Translations under genes and position numbers: made by a program
Part shown: piece after piece, positions 1 through 9,319 of the stretch
Position numbering within the stretch: the first letter of the stretch is position 1
How the letters are laid out: each line of letters begins with the position of its first letter
The notes under the pieces: model-generated
What the model was told of the DNA's origin: nothing
The model's database searches: none
Seen by the model: the letters and a program-made list of their open reading frames with translations, nothing else
Assembly: GCF_000455485.1 (NCBI RefSeq)
Contig: NZ_CBQR020000133.1
Coordinates: 1 to 45,244 of the forward strand
Length of the DNA: 45,244 nt
Reading direction: 5' to 3'
Source: Gorillibacterium massiliense
GTDB lineage: Bacteria; Bacillota; Bacilli; Paenibacillales; NBRC-103111

Positions 1-516
1 ACCAGCCGCATTGAAATAACGCAGCGCCACATATTTAACGCCGTGGGCTGTGTCAAACCACTTCATCATTTTTTCCATGGCCAATTTCGTTTCGCCGTAG
101 GTATTTGTCGGCTGGGTCCGGTCATCTTCGGAGATCGGTACATGATCCGGTTCGCCGTAAGTAGCAGCAGTAGACGAGAAGACGATCTTGTTCACGCCGT
201 GTTCCTGCATTTTTTCCAACAGGCAGAGAGTCCCATATACGTTATTGCGATAATATTTCGCCGGTACCTTCATGCTTTCCCCAACCAGAGAGCTCGCTGC
301 AAAATGAATGACGGAGTCGATCTCGTTTTCCTGGAAGACCGTCTCAAGAAAGTCAGCATCCCGCAAATCTCCTACATAGAGCTTTCCGCCAAGCACCGCC
401 TGCCGATACCCGGTCAGCAGATTGTCGACAACAACGACTTCCTCTCCCCGTTCCAACAGCTCTGCGACCATATGGGAACCGATATAGCCCGCTCCCCCGG
501 TTACCATGACTGCCAT
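1..516 (-). CDS. galE: UDP-glucose 4-epimerase, C-terminal part outside window
   Basis: Interconverts UDP-galactose and UDP-glucose in the cytoplasmic Leloir pathway, using tightly bound NAD. The visible 172 residues are the N-terminal Rossmann half. They begin with a GGAGYIGS nucleotide-binding loop at about residues 7-14, continue with VIHFAA and [11 protein letters not shown], and contain the YGETK catalytic Tyr-x-x-x-Lys near residue 145, ending in the family motif RYFNAAG at the window edge. The start is the ATG at 516, preceded by GGAGG. It lies 82 bases downstream of galK on the same strand, so the two are probably co-transcribed. A galT may follow beyond the window. Identification is secure; the C-terminal substrate domain cannot be seen. 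Confidence 0.93.
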   Translation of the reverse strand, partial: MAVMVTGGAGYIGSHMVAELLERGEEVVVVDNLLTGYRQAVLGGKLYVGDLRDADFLETVFQENEIDSVIHFAASSLVGESMKVPAKYYRNNVYGTLCLLEKMQEHGVNKIVFSSTAATYGEPDHVPISEDDRTQPTNTYGETKLAMEKMMKWFDTAHGVKYVALRYFNAAG

Positions 517-598
517 ACGAAAAACCTCCTAGTTTGGTTGATTTTTTCTTTATGTGGTTGGTGCCATGTGTACAATATGGATTTTTTCGTTGAGCCTC

Positions 599-1765
599 TT
601 ACAGTTCCTTGGCTCCGTCGCCGATTTCACCGACATAAAAGTCCGCTTTATAATCCGTCCGCTCCGCATAGCGCTTGCCCACTGTTTTAATGAAAGCCTC
701 AATTTGATCTCCATGAACAAGGGATACGGTGCAGCCGCCGAAGCCAGCTCCGGTCATGCGTGAGCCAAGAACGCCGGGAACCATAAGCGCTTCCTCCACC
801 ATGACGTCCAACTCTTTGCAGGTCACTTCATATTGATTCTTCAGGGATTCATGGGAAGCGATCATCAGCTTGCCGAAGGTTTCCAGATTGTTGCCCTTCA
901 GCGCTTCCACGGATTTCAGCACCCGGTCATTCTCTTCAATGACGTGACGGGCACGTTTGCGCACTGTTTCATCGGGAATCAGATGTTCATTATCTTTGAG
1001 CTGCTGCGCATTGATCTCGCCCAGCAAGGTCAAGTCGGGGAATGCTTCCCGCAAATAGGCGACAGCCTGCTCGCATTGAGCCCGGCGGGCGTTGTATTCC
1101 GAATCCACAAGCCCCCGGCGTTTGTTGGTATTGCCGATGACCAGTTTGTAGCCTTTTGCCTGGAAGGGCACGAGCTCATAGGTTAGGTCATTGCATTTCA
1201 AGAGAATGGCGTGATCCTTTTTGCCGTTGGCGACGGCGAATTGGTCCATGATTCCAACGTTTACGCCCATGAATTGATTTTCCGATTCTTGAGCCACCAG
1301 CGCCAACTCCACCCGATCAATGGGATGCCCTTCGCTGGCCATAAAACCGTAAGCCGTAACGAGCTGGATAGACGCGGAAGAGGACAGCCCGGCTCCGTTG
1401 GGAATTTCACCGAGATACAAGACGTCATAGCCGCCGAAAGTATAGCCCCGTTTGGCCAGATGCACCAGAACCGCTTTGGGGTAGTTGATCCAGTCATGCT
1501 CTTTTTCGAGACGCGCCGTTTCCAGCACGACATCTGCTTCCACCGGGAAATTTTCCGAAGCAAAACGAATCCGGCTGTCGTTGCGTTTGCGAAGCAGCAT
1601 CGTCGTGCCGAAGGTCAATGCCGCCGGGAAAACGTACCCGCCGTTGTAGTCCGTGTGCTCGCCGATCAGATTCACGCGCCCGGGAGCAAAAAAGCTGCGG
1701 ATCCCTTCCTCCGTGCCGCCGAATTTGGCGGTGAAGGTTTTTTTCAGTTCAGCCAGGTTTGCCAT
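599..1765 (-). CDS. galK: Galactokinase
   Basis: Phosphorylates galactose at C1 with ATP, the entry step of the Leloir pathway. The 388-residue length is normal for the GHMP kinase family. The galactokinase signature GRVNLIGEHTDYNGG is at residues 29-43, the glycine/serine-rich ATP loop GAGLSSSAS lies in the middle, and the third GHMP motif MTGAGFGG is near the C-terminus. An open frame extends 24 codons further upstream, but the ATG at 1765 has GAGGTG in front of it and gives the usual family N-terminus, so that start is preferred. It has its own promoter (1862-1890) and is followed by galE. The upstream DeoR-type gene on the same strand is its likely regulator (inference from position). Confidence 0.95.
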   Translation of the reverse strand: MANLAELKKTFTAKFGGTEEGIRSFFAPGRVNLIGEHTDYNGGYVFPAALTFGTTMLLRKRNDSRIRFASENFPVEADVVLETARLEKEHDWINYPKAVLVHLAKRGYTFGGYDVLYLGEIPNGAGLSSSASIQLVTAYGFMASEGHPIDRVELALVAQESENQFMGVNVGIMDQFAVANGKKDHAILLKCNDLTYELVPFQAKGYKLVIGNTNKRRGLVDSEYNARRAQCEQAVAYLREAFPDLTLLGEINAQQLKDNEHLIPDETVRKRARHVIEENDRVLKSVEALKGNNLETFGKLMIASHESLKNQYEVTCKELDVMVEEALMVPGVLGSRMTGAGFGGCTVSLVHGDQIEAFIKTVGKRYAERTDYKADFYVGEIGDGAKEL

Positions 1766-1861
1766 TATGACACCTCGATTTGGGATATGGATTGATTTTG
1801 CAACTTGTTGATCATTTTTTGTTTCGTATTTGATCATATACGATCGTTTTATTTCGTTTTC

Positions 1862-1890
1862 ATTTTACTACGATCAAGGGGATTATTCAA
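1862..1890 (-). promoter_or_regulatory. galK promoter (sigma-A type)
   Basis: Read on the minus strand: TTGAAT, 17 bases, TAAAAT. The spacing is optimal. Just downstream (about 1840-1862) is a run of AAAACG/GAAAACG-like repeats ending in ACGATCG. This resembles the A/T-rich direct repeats bound by DeoR-family repressors, but the operator itself is an inference. Confidence 0.65.
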
Positions 1891-1914
1891 TAGAAATATT
1901 CCGTCTGTCCGGTG

Positions 1915-2691
1915 TTAGGCTAAAATCAGCTTGATATCCGTATCCTTGCGAATTTGCTCCGCATCGACTTCCGGCAGTTTGCTGTCCGTAACAATGGTAT
2001 GTACCGTATCCAGTCCGGCGATCCGAGAAAACGCAACTTTGCCGAACTTGCTGCGATCCGCTACGATGATTACCTCCTTGGCGATATTAATCATCTGGCG
2101 GTTGACCCCCGCTTCTTCCATATTGGGAGTCGTAATGCCTTCCCGCAGATCAATTCCATCAACCCCGATGAACAGCTTATCTACGCGCATATCACTGAGG
2201 GACCGCTCAGCAAGGGGCCCGACCAGGGCAAAAGACTGGGGGCGCAGTCTGCCGCCTGTCAACATGACATTCCAGCCGGTTTGACCGCCTAGTGCGGCGG
2301 CGATATTGACCGCATTCGTCACCACCGTAAGCTCCTTTTTCCCGATGAGATGACGGGCAAGAACCATATTGGTCGTTCCCGGAGTCATCAGTACCGCGTC
2401 CCCGTCGTTCACCAAGCGTGCCGCTTCCTCGGCGATCCGCTCTTTTTCCTCGATGAAGGCGTCCTCTTTCTCTGCAAAAGAGCGCTCATGCGCTGTCTCC
2501 CGAAAACTCCGCTCCGGAGAAATGGCTCCACCGTGAGTCCGGTACAGCAGTTGCTCTTCCTCTAGTCTTTCCAAATCCCTGCGGATGGTGACAGGCGAAA
2601 CGGACAGCGCTTCGCTAAGTTCCGCCACCGTCGCTTTCCCGCTTCTCTTCACCATTTCAACAATTCTGAGTAGACGTTCCTCAGCAAACAT
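1915..2691 (-). CDS. DeoR/GlpR-family transcriptional regulator
   Basis: A 258-residue sugar-metabolism repressor of the DeoR family. The N-terminal helix-turn-helix (about residues 1-55) contains the family core VSPVTIRRDLERLEEEQLLYRTHGGA. The rest is the DeoRC phosphosugar-sensing fold related to ribose-5-phosphate isomerase, with MTPGTTNMVLAR, TNAVNIA, LTGGRLRPQSFALVGP and FIGVDGID in order. The ATG at 2691 follows GGAGGAAAC. It sits between galK (same strand, downstream) and xylB (divergent), so it may control either or both. The actual inducer cannot be read from sequence. Its own start region carries an extended -10 (TGTTATAAT on the minus strand, 2787-2792) overlapping the end of a repeated decamer described separately. 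Confidence 0.9.
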   Translation of the reverse strand: MFAEERLLRIVEMVKRSGKATVAELSEALSVSPVTIRRDLERLEEEQLLYRTHGGAISPERSFRETAHERSFAEKEDAFIEEKERIAEEAARLVNDGDAVLMTPGTTNMVLARHLIGKKELTVVTNAVNIAAALGGQTGWNVMLTGGRLRPQSFALVGPLAERSLSDMRVDKLFIGVDGIDLREGITTPNMEEAGVNRQMINIAKEVIIVADRSKFGKVAFSRIAGLDTVHTIVTDSKLPEVDAEQIRKDTDIKLILA

Positions 2692-2765
2692 GACGTTTCC
2701 TCCGGTTTCGGCGATGGGTTATCTCAAACTTAGTTTATTCAATATACAAAGTCGATTTTCTCTGA

Positions 2766-2787
2766 TAGAATACCAATTAGAATACCA
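2766..2787. repeat. Direct repeat TAGAATACCA x2 in the deoR/xylB divergent promoter
   Basis: The decamer TAGAATACCA occurs at 2766-2775 and again at 2778-2787, about one helical turn apart (12 bp). The second copy touches the minus-strand TATAAT of the DeoR-type gene and lies about 45 bp before the xylB start. Tandem decamers on one helical face are typical of regulator sites; the binding protein is not known. Confidence 0.5.
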
Positions 2788-2829
2788 TTATAACAGATAT
2801 AAATTCCATTCATTGACGAGGTGTTGTAA

Positions 2830-4365
2830 ATGTCCTATTTTCTGGGGATTGACCTAGGAACATCGGCAGTAAAGTGTATTCTGGTAGCAAACGACGGCGC
2901 GGTAAAAGCCGGCCACAGCGTAGAATATCCGCTGTTAACGCCAAAACCAGGCTGGGCCGAACAGAATCCGGAAGACTGGTGGACCGGAACTGCTGCTTGT
3001 ATCCGCCAGCTTCTTGACAAAGCAGGAGTAAAAGGCGAAGACATTGCCGGTGTCGGCTTGTCCGGGCAGATGCACGGATCGGTTTTTCTCGATAAGGAAT
3101 TGCAGGTTGTCCGTCCTGCCCTTCTCTGGTGCGATCAACGTACTTCAGAAGAATGCGATTGGATCGAAAACACCATCGGCAAAGCACGTCTGGGCGAGCT
3201 TACGGGCAACCGCGCTCTCACCGGCTTTACCGCGCCGAAGGTTGTCTGGCTCCGAAATCAGGAGCCGGAAAACTATGCTCGAGTCTCCCATCTCATGCTG
3301 CCAAAAGATTACGTCCGTCTGCAACTGACAGACGCCTTCGGCATGGACGTGGCCGACGCCAGCGGCACGCTTCTCCTGGATGTGGCCGGACGCCGCTGGT
3401 CCGAAGAGGTCGTGGGCGAGCTTGGCATTCCGATGGAATGGCTGCCCCCCATCTTCGAGAGCAACGACGTGGCCGGGCACATCACCGCAAGTGCAGCGGC
3501 TGCCACCGGTTTGGCTGAAGGCACGCCGGTAGTCGCCGGCGGCGGCGACCAGGCCTGCGGCGCCGTAGGCGTAGGCGTTGTGAAGCCGGGCATCGCCAGC
3601 GTGGCTTTGGGCACATCGGGCGTTGTTTTTGTCCACGATGAAGAGTACCAAGCGGATCCGGAGCAGCGGCTTCACTCCTTCTGCCACGGCGTACCAGGCA
3701 AGTGGCACCGCATGGGCGTTATGCTGGCAGCCGGCGGCTCTTTCCAATGGTGGAAAAATCATTTTTCCGCCGAAGAGAAGAAGCAAGCCGATGCGGAAGG
3801 CCGCGACGTCTACGAATTGTTGACCGAGCTGGCGGAACAAGCGCCTCTGGGCAGCGAAGGCCTGCTTTTCGCTCCGTATCTGACTGGCGAACGGGTACCC
3901 TATCCCGACCCGAAGGCTCGCGGCGGCTTCATCGGCTTGAACATCCGCCATACCAAAGCCCATCTAACCCGAGCTGTGATGGAAGGCATCACCTTCGGCC
4001 TGCGGGACTCTTTAGAGCTGGTCAAGGAATCCGGCGCTGAAATCACCGAGCTGCGCGTCAACGGCGGCGGCGCCCGCAGTCCGTTCTGGCGGCAGATGAT
4101 TGCCGATATTTTCGGAGCTCCGGTCGTTACCGTCAACTCCACCGACGGCCCGGCTTACGGCGCCGCTGTCATGGCAGCTTCCGGCGTGCTGAAACGCGAC
4201 ACGTCCGAGCTGTGTGAAGAATGGATCAGCGTCGTAACCCGCTGTGAGCCGAACCCGGCTAACCAAGCAGCATATGAGAAGGTTTATAAGGTATACCGCA
4301 CCCTCTACCCGGTGCTCAAAGATACCTTCCATCAGTTGAGCGACTTGGCGGAAGATCAAGCATAA
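2830..4365 (+). CDS. xylB: Xylulokinase (FGGY family)
   Basis: Phosphorylates D-xylulose to xylulose 5-phosphate, feeding xylose into the pentose phosphate pathway. At 511 residues it has the usual FGGY-kinase length. The first phosphate loop FLGIDLGTSAVKC is at residues 4-16, LSGQMHG and the WCDQRT segment follow, and the catalytic-aspartate motif GGGDQACGAVG has its Asp at residue 240. FGGY C-terminal motifs are RVNGGGARSPFWRQMIADI and GPAYGAAVMAA. The start has GAGGTG seven bases upstream. It is divergent from the DeoR-type regulator and followed by a terminator at 4426. Assignment to xylulose rather than another ketose rests on overall resemblance to XylB. No xylA is in the window. Confidence 0.92.
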   Translation: MSYFLGIDLGTSAVKCILVANDGAVKAGHSVEYPLLTPKPGWAEQNPEDWWTGTAACIRQLLDKAGVKGEDIAGVGLSGQMHGSVFLDKELQVVRPALLWCDQRTSEECDWIENTIGKARLGELTGNRALTGFTAPKVVWLRNQEPENYARVSHLMLPKDYVRLQLTDAFGMDVADASGTLLLDVAGRRWSEEVVGELGIPMEWLPPIFESNDVAGHITASAAAATGLAEGTPVVAGGGDQACGAVGVGVVKPGIASVALGTSGVVFVHDEEYQADPEQRLHSFCHGVPGKWHRMGVMLAAGGSFQWWKNHFSAEEKKQADAEGRDVYELLTELAEQAPLGSEGLLFAPYLTGERVPYPDPKARGGFIGLNIRHTKAHLTRAVMEGITFGLRDSLELVKESGAEITELRVNGGGARSPFWRQMIADIFGAPVVTVNSTDGPAYGAAVMAASGVLKRDTSELCEEWISVVTRCEPNPANQAAYEKVYKVYRTLYPVLKDTFHQLSDLAEDQA

Positions 4366-4425
4366 GGTCAGAGTGGGCGCCAATTGAACCGCCAGATAGG
4401 AATCCAGTTATTGCAACGAAGAACG

Positions 4426-4472
4426 AGGACATTTCGCCGCAGCCATGCTGTGAGAAGCGAATGTCCTTTTTC
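4426..4472 (+). terminator. Intrinsic terminator of xylB
   Basis: AGGACATTTCGC pairs with GCGAATGTCCT across a 19-base loop with one bulge, followed by five T. It is placed 60 bases after the xylB stop. Confidence 0.8.
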
Positions 4473-4503
4473 ATGCGTACTTATAATGGTCATGGAATGA
4501 CAA

Positions 4504-4532
4504 TTGAAAATTTTACCATACCGTGCTAGAGT
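4504..4532 (+). promoter_or_regulatory. Promoter of the VOC gene pair
   Basis: TTGAAA, 17 bases, TAGAGT, with TGC before the -10 (extended -10). It lies 67 bases before the first VOC start codon. Confidence 0.55.
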
Positions 4533-4598
4533 GGATTCATCATCCATACGCTTTTTCGACTTTTTGCCTCTTCATTCGTCGTTTCTTTTGGAGGAACT

Positions 4599-4976
4599 AT
4601 GTTTATTACTCACATGCATTTTAAGGGGAATTGCGAGGAAGCGATCGCGTTATATAAAGAAGCTCTCGAAGCGACCGTTACAGAAATCCTGTACGATGAT
4701 TTCGACAGCTCGGCGCGGGAAATTTTACATACAGAAATCAATATTCATGGGCACCGCGTCATGATGAACAACAGGCGCGATGAGGAGTCCAACGCAAATT
4801 TCCCTTTTGCTCAATTCGTGATTGCGTTTAGCAGGAGGTCGGATTTGGAAAGGGCCTTCGACCTCATGAAGGATGAAAATCTCATCGTAGCGCCTATGCG
4901 GCAAACCGACTTTACAGCATGTACAGTAGGTTTTTGGGACAAGTTTGGCATACGATGGGGCTTTATACTTCAATAA
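4599..4976 (+). CDS. VOC-superfamily protein, PhnB-like
   Basis: A 125-residue protein of the glyoxalase/bleomycin-resistance/dioxygenase (VOC) fold, PhnB-like subgroup. This shows in the start FITHMHFKGNCEEAIALYKEAL, the central HTEINIHGHRVMMNN, and the final GFWDKFGIRWGF, which is the usual ending of this group (fWGdRyG..W.f). The start has a clear GGAGG. Function of this subgroup is mostly unknown; a small-molecule binding or metal-dependent role is likely. It is followed 17 bases later by a second VOC gene, so the two probably form a small operon between terminators. Confidence 0.8.
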   Translation: MFITHMHFKGNCEEAIALYKEALEATVTEILYDDFDSSAREILHTEINIHGHRVMMNNRRDEESNANFPFAQFVIAFSRRSDLERAFDLMKDENLIVAPMRQTDFTACTVGFWDKFGIRWGFILQ

Positions 4977-4993
4977 CGGGAGAAGGATATAAT

Positions 4994-5341
4994 ATGAAAC
5001 TCGGAGAAGTTGGGTTATTAACCCAAGATGTGGTGAGGCTTGCGAATTTTTATAAAGCTTTGCTGGGAGTGGATAACGACAGCAACGATACCGTCCATCA
5101 GACGATCATTGCGGAAGAAACCATGCTAACCGTATACAATGACGGCACTGAAAAAAATAACGCGAATCAAAACATCTGCATCGCTTTCACCGTGGATGAT
5201 GTGGATGCAGAATATCAAAAGCTGCTCGCTCTCGGTGCTGAAATCATCACTGAACCGATAACACGTCCGTGGGGTGCCCGAAACATGAGCTTTTACGATC
5301 CTGACAAAAATACGGTTTATTTGCGGAGTTTTCCTAAATAA
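4994..5341 (+). CDS. VOC-family protein (glyoxalase-like)
   Basis: A 115-residue single VOC domain. Typical features are the opening LGEVGLLTQDVVRLANFYKALLG, the middle IAFTVDDVDAEYQKLLALGAEI, and the end GARNMSFYDPDKNTVYL, which has the D-P-x-G/D-N signature of this superfamily. The frame stays open 25 codons further upstream into the preceding gene, but AGAAGGA placed 7 bases before the ATG at 4994 decides the start. The substrate cannot be told. It pairs with the upstream VOC gene in one transcription unit. Confidence 0.85.
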   Translation: MKLGEVGLLTQDVVRLANFYKALLGVDNDSNDTVHQTIIAEETMLTVYNDGTEKNNANQNICIAFTVDDVDAEYQKLLALGAEIITEPITRPWGARNMSFYDPDKNTVYLRSFPK

Positions 5342-5392
5342 GAATAGCGAATCGTACAAATAACAGAATCCAAAACCGCGCTTATGCATACA

Positions 5393-5430
5393 AAAAGAAG
5401 CCTTGATGATCGTCGTTCAAGGCTTCTTTT
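5393..5430. terminator. Bidirectional terminator between VOC pair and ABC exporter
   Basis: A perfect 12-bp stem AAGAAGCCTTGA / TCAAGGCTTCTT with a 10-base loop. There are T runs on both strands, and it sits between convergent genes. Confidence 0.85.
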
Positions 5431-5542
5431 CGTCGTTTGCGGCGCTGGCATACCCCGAGGCAAAACCAAGGAACGGCTGATTGCTGCCATACGTTCGGTT
5501 TATCCCCAAGCTGGCGGTTTACCAACCGTTTCTTGCCAGCAA

Positions 5543-7429
5543 TCAGTCCGTTTCCCGGTTCCACAACGCCCGCATTTCGCCGCTTGTTTCCAACAGCTCT
5601 TGCAGGGTACCTTGGGCTTCCAGCCGCCCGCCCTTCAAAAGCACGATATGGTCGGCCATAGCCAGCGCCGTCTTGCGGTGCGTGACCACGAGACAAGCAG
5701 GGCGCGTCTTGCGCTCGGAGAGCCGCCCCCATAAAAGCTTCTCCGTATTGACGTCCAAAGCGCTGGACAAATCATCGAATACCATCAGCCTGGTATCACG
5801 GACGAACATCCGCGCTGCCGCCGTCCGCTGAGCTTGCCCCCCGGACAGCTTGACGCCCCTCGGTCCGATGACTGTCTCCAACCCTAAAGGGAAGCTGGCA
5901 ATATCGTCTTCCAAAACAGCCGAATAAACGGCTTCCGCCAGTTTGTCACTCTCAGATTCGTCTTCTCTTAAGCCGAGAAGAATATTCTGACTGAGCGTAT
6001 CGCTGTATAGCCTCGGCACCTGGGGAGTATATGCGCTGATAGGCGGAATGAAAAAGTCCGCCGGGTTTGCGACGCGTTCGCCCTGCCAGTAAATCGCTCC
6101 CTCTTGAGCGGGCAGCAGCCCCAGAAGGGTGCGAACCAGGGTTGTCTTGCCGGAACCGATGCGTCCGGTTATGACGGTGAAAGACCCTTCAGGCAGAGCC
6201 AAATCGATCCCTTCGATCCCTCTCCCCGTCTCCGGGTAGCGGTAGGTTAAACCACGCAAGGTCAGAATCGGAGTTCTTTTATCTTTTGCACGTGAGCTAT
6301 GATCCGCTTTTTTCTCTTGTATTGCCCCGGAATCTTGTGCTGTCCTAGCGTTTTCTGTCCCTCGGGAGTCTCCTGCAACCTTCGCCGTTTCCCGGTACTT
6401 GACTCCCACCCTCAGGGCATCCGCCGTTGGCAGCTCGCCTCGTAGGTACAGCTCATTCGGCTCTGTCAGGCGTTTCGCTGGAGCTCCTTGCAGCAGTTCA
6501 AGCATCCGGTCTTTAGAAATTTTACTCTGCTTGAACAGCGTCATGAACCGGCCCAGATTTTGAATGCTGTTGTTGACGAAGGTAAGGTAGTACACAAACA
6601 GGGAGGAATCCCCAACGGTAAAGGTGCCTTTGCGCATCGCTCCCGCCGCTAGCAGCAAGATGAGCCCGATGCCCAAGTTGACGATATTGGAGAAAGTGGA
6701 GTCCATCGTTTGGGACAGCACCTTATCCCTCAGCATGGCCGCCCGCCGCTCATCGTTCAGCTTCCGGAAGCGGTCGATCACCCGGTCCTCCGCAACCGCC
6801 ACTTGGATCGACTGGACCGAGCCGAACATCTCGCTGATCGCCGTCGTCACCCGGCCGGTAGCTTCCCGGCTGGCTGCGCGGTATTTTTGCAGGAGCGATG
6901 TAGAGATTTGGGCGGCCGAGACCACCAGAACGACAGGAAGAAATACCCATAACGCCAAGGTGGAATTGATATCAAATAGAATGAAGAATGCGATGACAGA
7001 AAACAAGACAATCCCGACAAAATCCACCGACCAACTGATCGCCTCTTCGGTCAGATCCACGTCGTCCCGGAAGGTGCTAATCGCTTCCCCCGGGGGACAG
7101 GGAATAGCTTTTGCCCCCGGCTCCGTAAGGATGTGCGCCAGCATATTTCTGCGCATCAGTCCGGCAATGCGGAATCGGTATTGAATGTCCGTATGGAACC
7201 CGAAGATGATGACAATACAGCGCGCCAGCACAGCGGAGATGAACATTGCCAATATCACGGGAATCCCAAAGCGGACAGGCGCCGACCCGGACAAGGCGTC
7301 AAAGAACATCTGCATCACCAAACCGGATGCGAGAGGCAGCAAGTAGGCGCAGGTCCACATCAAGCAGTTGAGCAAATAGCGCCAGGGGCGATATCGTATC
7401 AACCCCCACATCATTTGAAGCGTCGTCAT
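5543..7429 (-). CDS. ABC exporter half-transporter, degenerate-site subunit
   Basis: Fused membrane-plus-ATPase half of a heterodimeric exporter in the cell membrane. It has about six transmembrane helices in residues 1-320. A hydrophilic linker rich in K/E/D/S (about 350-395, longer than usual) precedes the nucleotide-binding domain. That domain has Walker [10 protein letters not shown] near 425, signature LSGGQAQR, Walker B LMVFDD with Asp where the catalytic Glu normally stands (about 551), and an H-loop VVTHR. Such a Glu-to-Asp change marks the non-hydrolysing site in heterodimeric exporters such as BmrC and TM287. The ATG at 7429 overlaps the stop of the partner gene by four bases (ATGA), so translation is coupled. 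The exported compound is unknown; multidrug or peptide export are both possible. Confidence 0.9.
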   Translation of the reverse strand: MTTLQMMWGLIRYRPWRYLLNCLMWTCAYLLPLASGLVMQMFFDALSGSAPVRFGIPVILAMFISAVLARCIVIIFGFHTDIQYRFRIAGLMRRNMLAHILTEPGAKAIPCPPGEAISTFRDDVDLTEEAISWSVDFVGIVLFSVIAFFILFDINSTLALWVFLPVVLVVSAAQISTSLLQKYRAASREATGRVTTAISEMFGSVQSIQVAVAEDRVIDRFRKLNDERRAAMLRDKVLSQTMDSTFSNIVNLGIGLILLLAAGAMRKGTFTVGDSSLFVYYLTFVNNSIQNLGRFMTLFKQSKISKDRMLELLQGAPAKRLTEPNELYLRGELPTADALRVGVKYRETAKVAGDSRGTENARTAQDSGAIQEKKADHSSRAKDKRTPILTLRGLTYRYPETGRGIEGIDLALPEGSFTVITGRIGSGKTTLVRTLLGLLPAQEGAIYWQGERVANPADFFIPPISAYTPQVPRLYSDTLSQNILLGLREDESESDKLAEAVYSAVLEDDIASFPLGLETVIGPRGVKLSGGQAQRTAAARMFVRDTRLMVFDDLSSALDVNTEKLLWGRLSERKTRPACLVVTHRKTALAMADHIVLLKGGRLEAQGTLQELLETSGEMRALWNRETD

Positions 7430-9180
7430 ACGGTCACCTCCTCGAGGCCGACTTCCAGCATGCGGCTGAAGCGGGATTGGGGATCGGCGGCGAGGCGCTG
7501 CCGTTCGGCAAATTCCGCAACTGTTCCATTTTCCAGTACCAAAATGCGGTCAGCCCGCTGAATCGTCGCCAGCCGGTGGGCGATGATGATGCAGGTCCGT
7601 CCTTGCAGCAGCCTGCCGATGGCGCTCTCGATCTTTTGCTCCGTTACCGGGTCGAGCCGGGAAGAGGCTTCATCGAGTATCACCAAACCAGGATTGCTGA
7701 GAAAGACCCGGGCAAAAGACAATAGCTGGGCTTCTCCCGCAGACAAACCTCCGCCGCCGGAATCCAGCTCCGTATCGAGTCCTCTAGGCAAGGAACCGAG
7801 CCAGCCCTTGAGGCCGAGGGAGTTCAACACTTCCACGATTTGAGCGTCCGCTATGCTTTCATCGTAGAAAGTCAGGTTGTCCCGCACCGTTCCCTGGAAC
7901 AGCTCGATGTTTTGCGTCACCAGGCCGACTTTCTGCCGAAGCTCCGCCACTGGAACGTTCCGGGTTTCCTCCCCGCCGATGCGGATGGAACCGCTCCTCT
8001 GGTCGTAAAACCGCAGCAATAGCCGGGTCAAGGAAGTTTTCCCGCTGCCGGTGCGGCCGAGCACGCCGAGGATCTCTCCTTCTCGCAAAGAGAAGCTGAC
8101 TTCATTCAGCGCGGTGCTCTCCTCTTCATAACCGAAGACGACGCGGTCTAACTGTACGTCCAAGCTGCCCTCGGGCAATCTCCCCATACCCTCATCCTTA
8201 ATGGCCGATTCCGTTTCAAGAAGCTGCCGGATGCGGACAATACTGGCTTCGGCTTTTTGCAGATCCTGCAGTTGGATGCGGATATTTTCGATGGGCTTCA
8301 CCATCAGTTCCGTGTAATAAAAAATCATATAAACGGTTCCCATCGTGATCAATCCATGGCGCCATGCATACGCACTAATGCCGAAAGCCGCCGTGTTGCC
8401 GAGGCCGAAAATGAGCAGCGTGGACGTCCACATCGCACCCCAACTGTAAAACGCTTTGATCCGTACCGGAAACCAGTTACGAAGCATGTAATAAAACCGC
8501 CGCATGACATACCCGGTAGCCCCGTTAGCGCGGGTGTCTTCGGTCCCTTCCAGATGCTCGCCGAGAAAGCCGAAAAACTCCGCGCTGATCTGACGCAGCT
8601 TGGACGTATAAGGCGTAGTAAACCGGCGGATTCGTTCTACGGTATAGATAGCTAGCAGCACGAACAGCGTCATGACCGTGCCGATCAGCCACCCCTCCCG
8701 AAAGAGCAAAACCAAAATGCCCGCCAGCAGCAGCATATTGCTCAAGAGCAAAATAATAAAGCTGGAGAAAAAAGTAGTCAGATTGTTTACGTCCCCGTCC
8801 ACCCGTTCGATTACGGCACCGGTGGTATGGGTTTTATGAAAAGACATATCCAGTTTCAAACAATGCTCCGCCACGTCTCCCCGCAGCTTATTAGTTGCCT
8901 TCCACCCGATGTTCTCCCCGATATAGGTAGCGGTTACCGTCAGAATCTGCTGCAGCAAGGATACACCGATGAAGAAAACGGCCGCTATGTACAAATTTTT
9001 TCCACTGTCGGCATTTTGCGCCGTATCGATGAAATAGCGGATGATCTGGGGATTGACCAGCTGCAAGACGATCATCACGAGCAACAAGCTGGCAAGTCCG
9101 ATCATGCTTTTCCGGTAAGGCTGTAAATAATTTCCCAAGAGAGAAACGTACGCCTTCACCGGTATTTTTTTTACGGGCAT
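7426..9180 (-). CDS. ABC exporter half-transporter, catalytic subunit
   Basis: 584-residue partner of the downstream half-transporter. The six-helix membrane domain (about residues 15-310) contains [23 protein letters not shown], the coupling region of type IV exporters. The ATPase domain has Walker [10 protein letters not shown] near 378, signature LSAGEAQ (variant of LSGGQ), Walker [10 protein letters not shown] with a proper catalytic Glu near 502, and the H-loop [10 protein letters not shown]. The start ATG follows AAGGAGGG. A promoter is at 9224-9253. The variant signature here and the Asp in the partner's Walker B would face each other in the same composite ATP site, as in known asymmetric exporters. 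Substrate unknown. Confidence 0.9.
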   Translation of the reverse strand: MPVKKIPVKAYVSLLGNYLQPYRKSMIGLASLLLVMIVLQLVNPQIIRYFIDTAQNADSGKNLYIAAVFFIGVSLLQQILTVTATYIGENIGWKATNKLRGDVAEHCLKLDMSFHKTHTTGAVIERVDGDVNNLTTFFSSFIILLLSNMLLLAGILVLLFREGWLIGTVMTLFVLLAIYTVERIRRFTTPYTSKLRQISAEFFGFLGEHLEGTEDTRANGATGYVMRRFYYMLRNWFPVRIKAFYSWGAMWTSTLLIFGLGNTAAFGISAYAWRHGLITMGTVYMIFYYTELMVKPIENIRIQLQDLQKAEASIVRIRQLLETESAIKDEGMGRLPEGSLDVQLDRVVFGYEEESTALNEVSFSLREGEILGVLGRTGSGKTSLTRLLLRFYDQRSGSIRIGGEETRNVPVAELRQKVGLVTQNIELFQGTVRDNLTFYDESIADAQIVEVLNSLGLKGWLGSLPRGLDTELDSGGGGLSAGEAQLLSFARVFLSNPGLVILDEASSRLDPVTEQKIESAIGRLLQGRTCIIIAHRLATIQRADRILVLENGTVAEFAERQRLAADPQSRFSRMLEVGLEEVTV

Positions 9181-9223
9181 GCGGGGGTTCCCTCCTTAGC
9201 CGTATTTTGGACTACACCATGCC

Positions 9224-9253
9224 ACTTTACCGATTTCACATTGAGTGTGTCAA
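9224..9253 (-). promoter_or_regulatory. Promoter of the ABC exporter operon
   Basis: Minus strand: TTGACA, 18 bases, TAAAGT, 44 bases before the first gene. It shows that the exporter does not depend on the 6S RNA promoter upstream. Confidence 0.6.
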
Positions 9254-9319
9254 AAGAATTTTTCACTCTAAAAAAATGTTCCACTCACCCGTTTCCTCTT
9301 CATCAAGCGAAAAACGGAC

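Noticed and set aside
3145-3963. 272-codon minus-strand open frame inside xylB
   Set aside because: Shadow of xylB, without SD or motifs.
5477-5546. Inverted repeat CTGATTGCTG / CAGCAATCAG at the end of the ABC gene as terminator
   Set aside because: The loop is about 50 bases and no T run follows on the minus strand; the hairpin at 5393-5430 is the better terminator.
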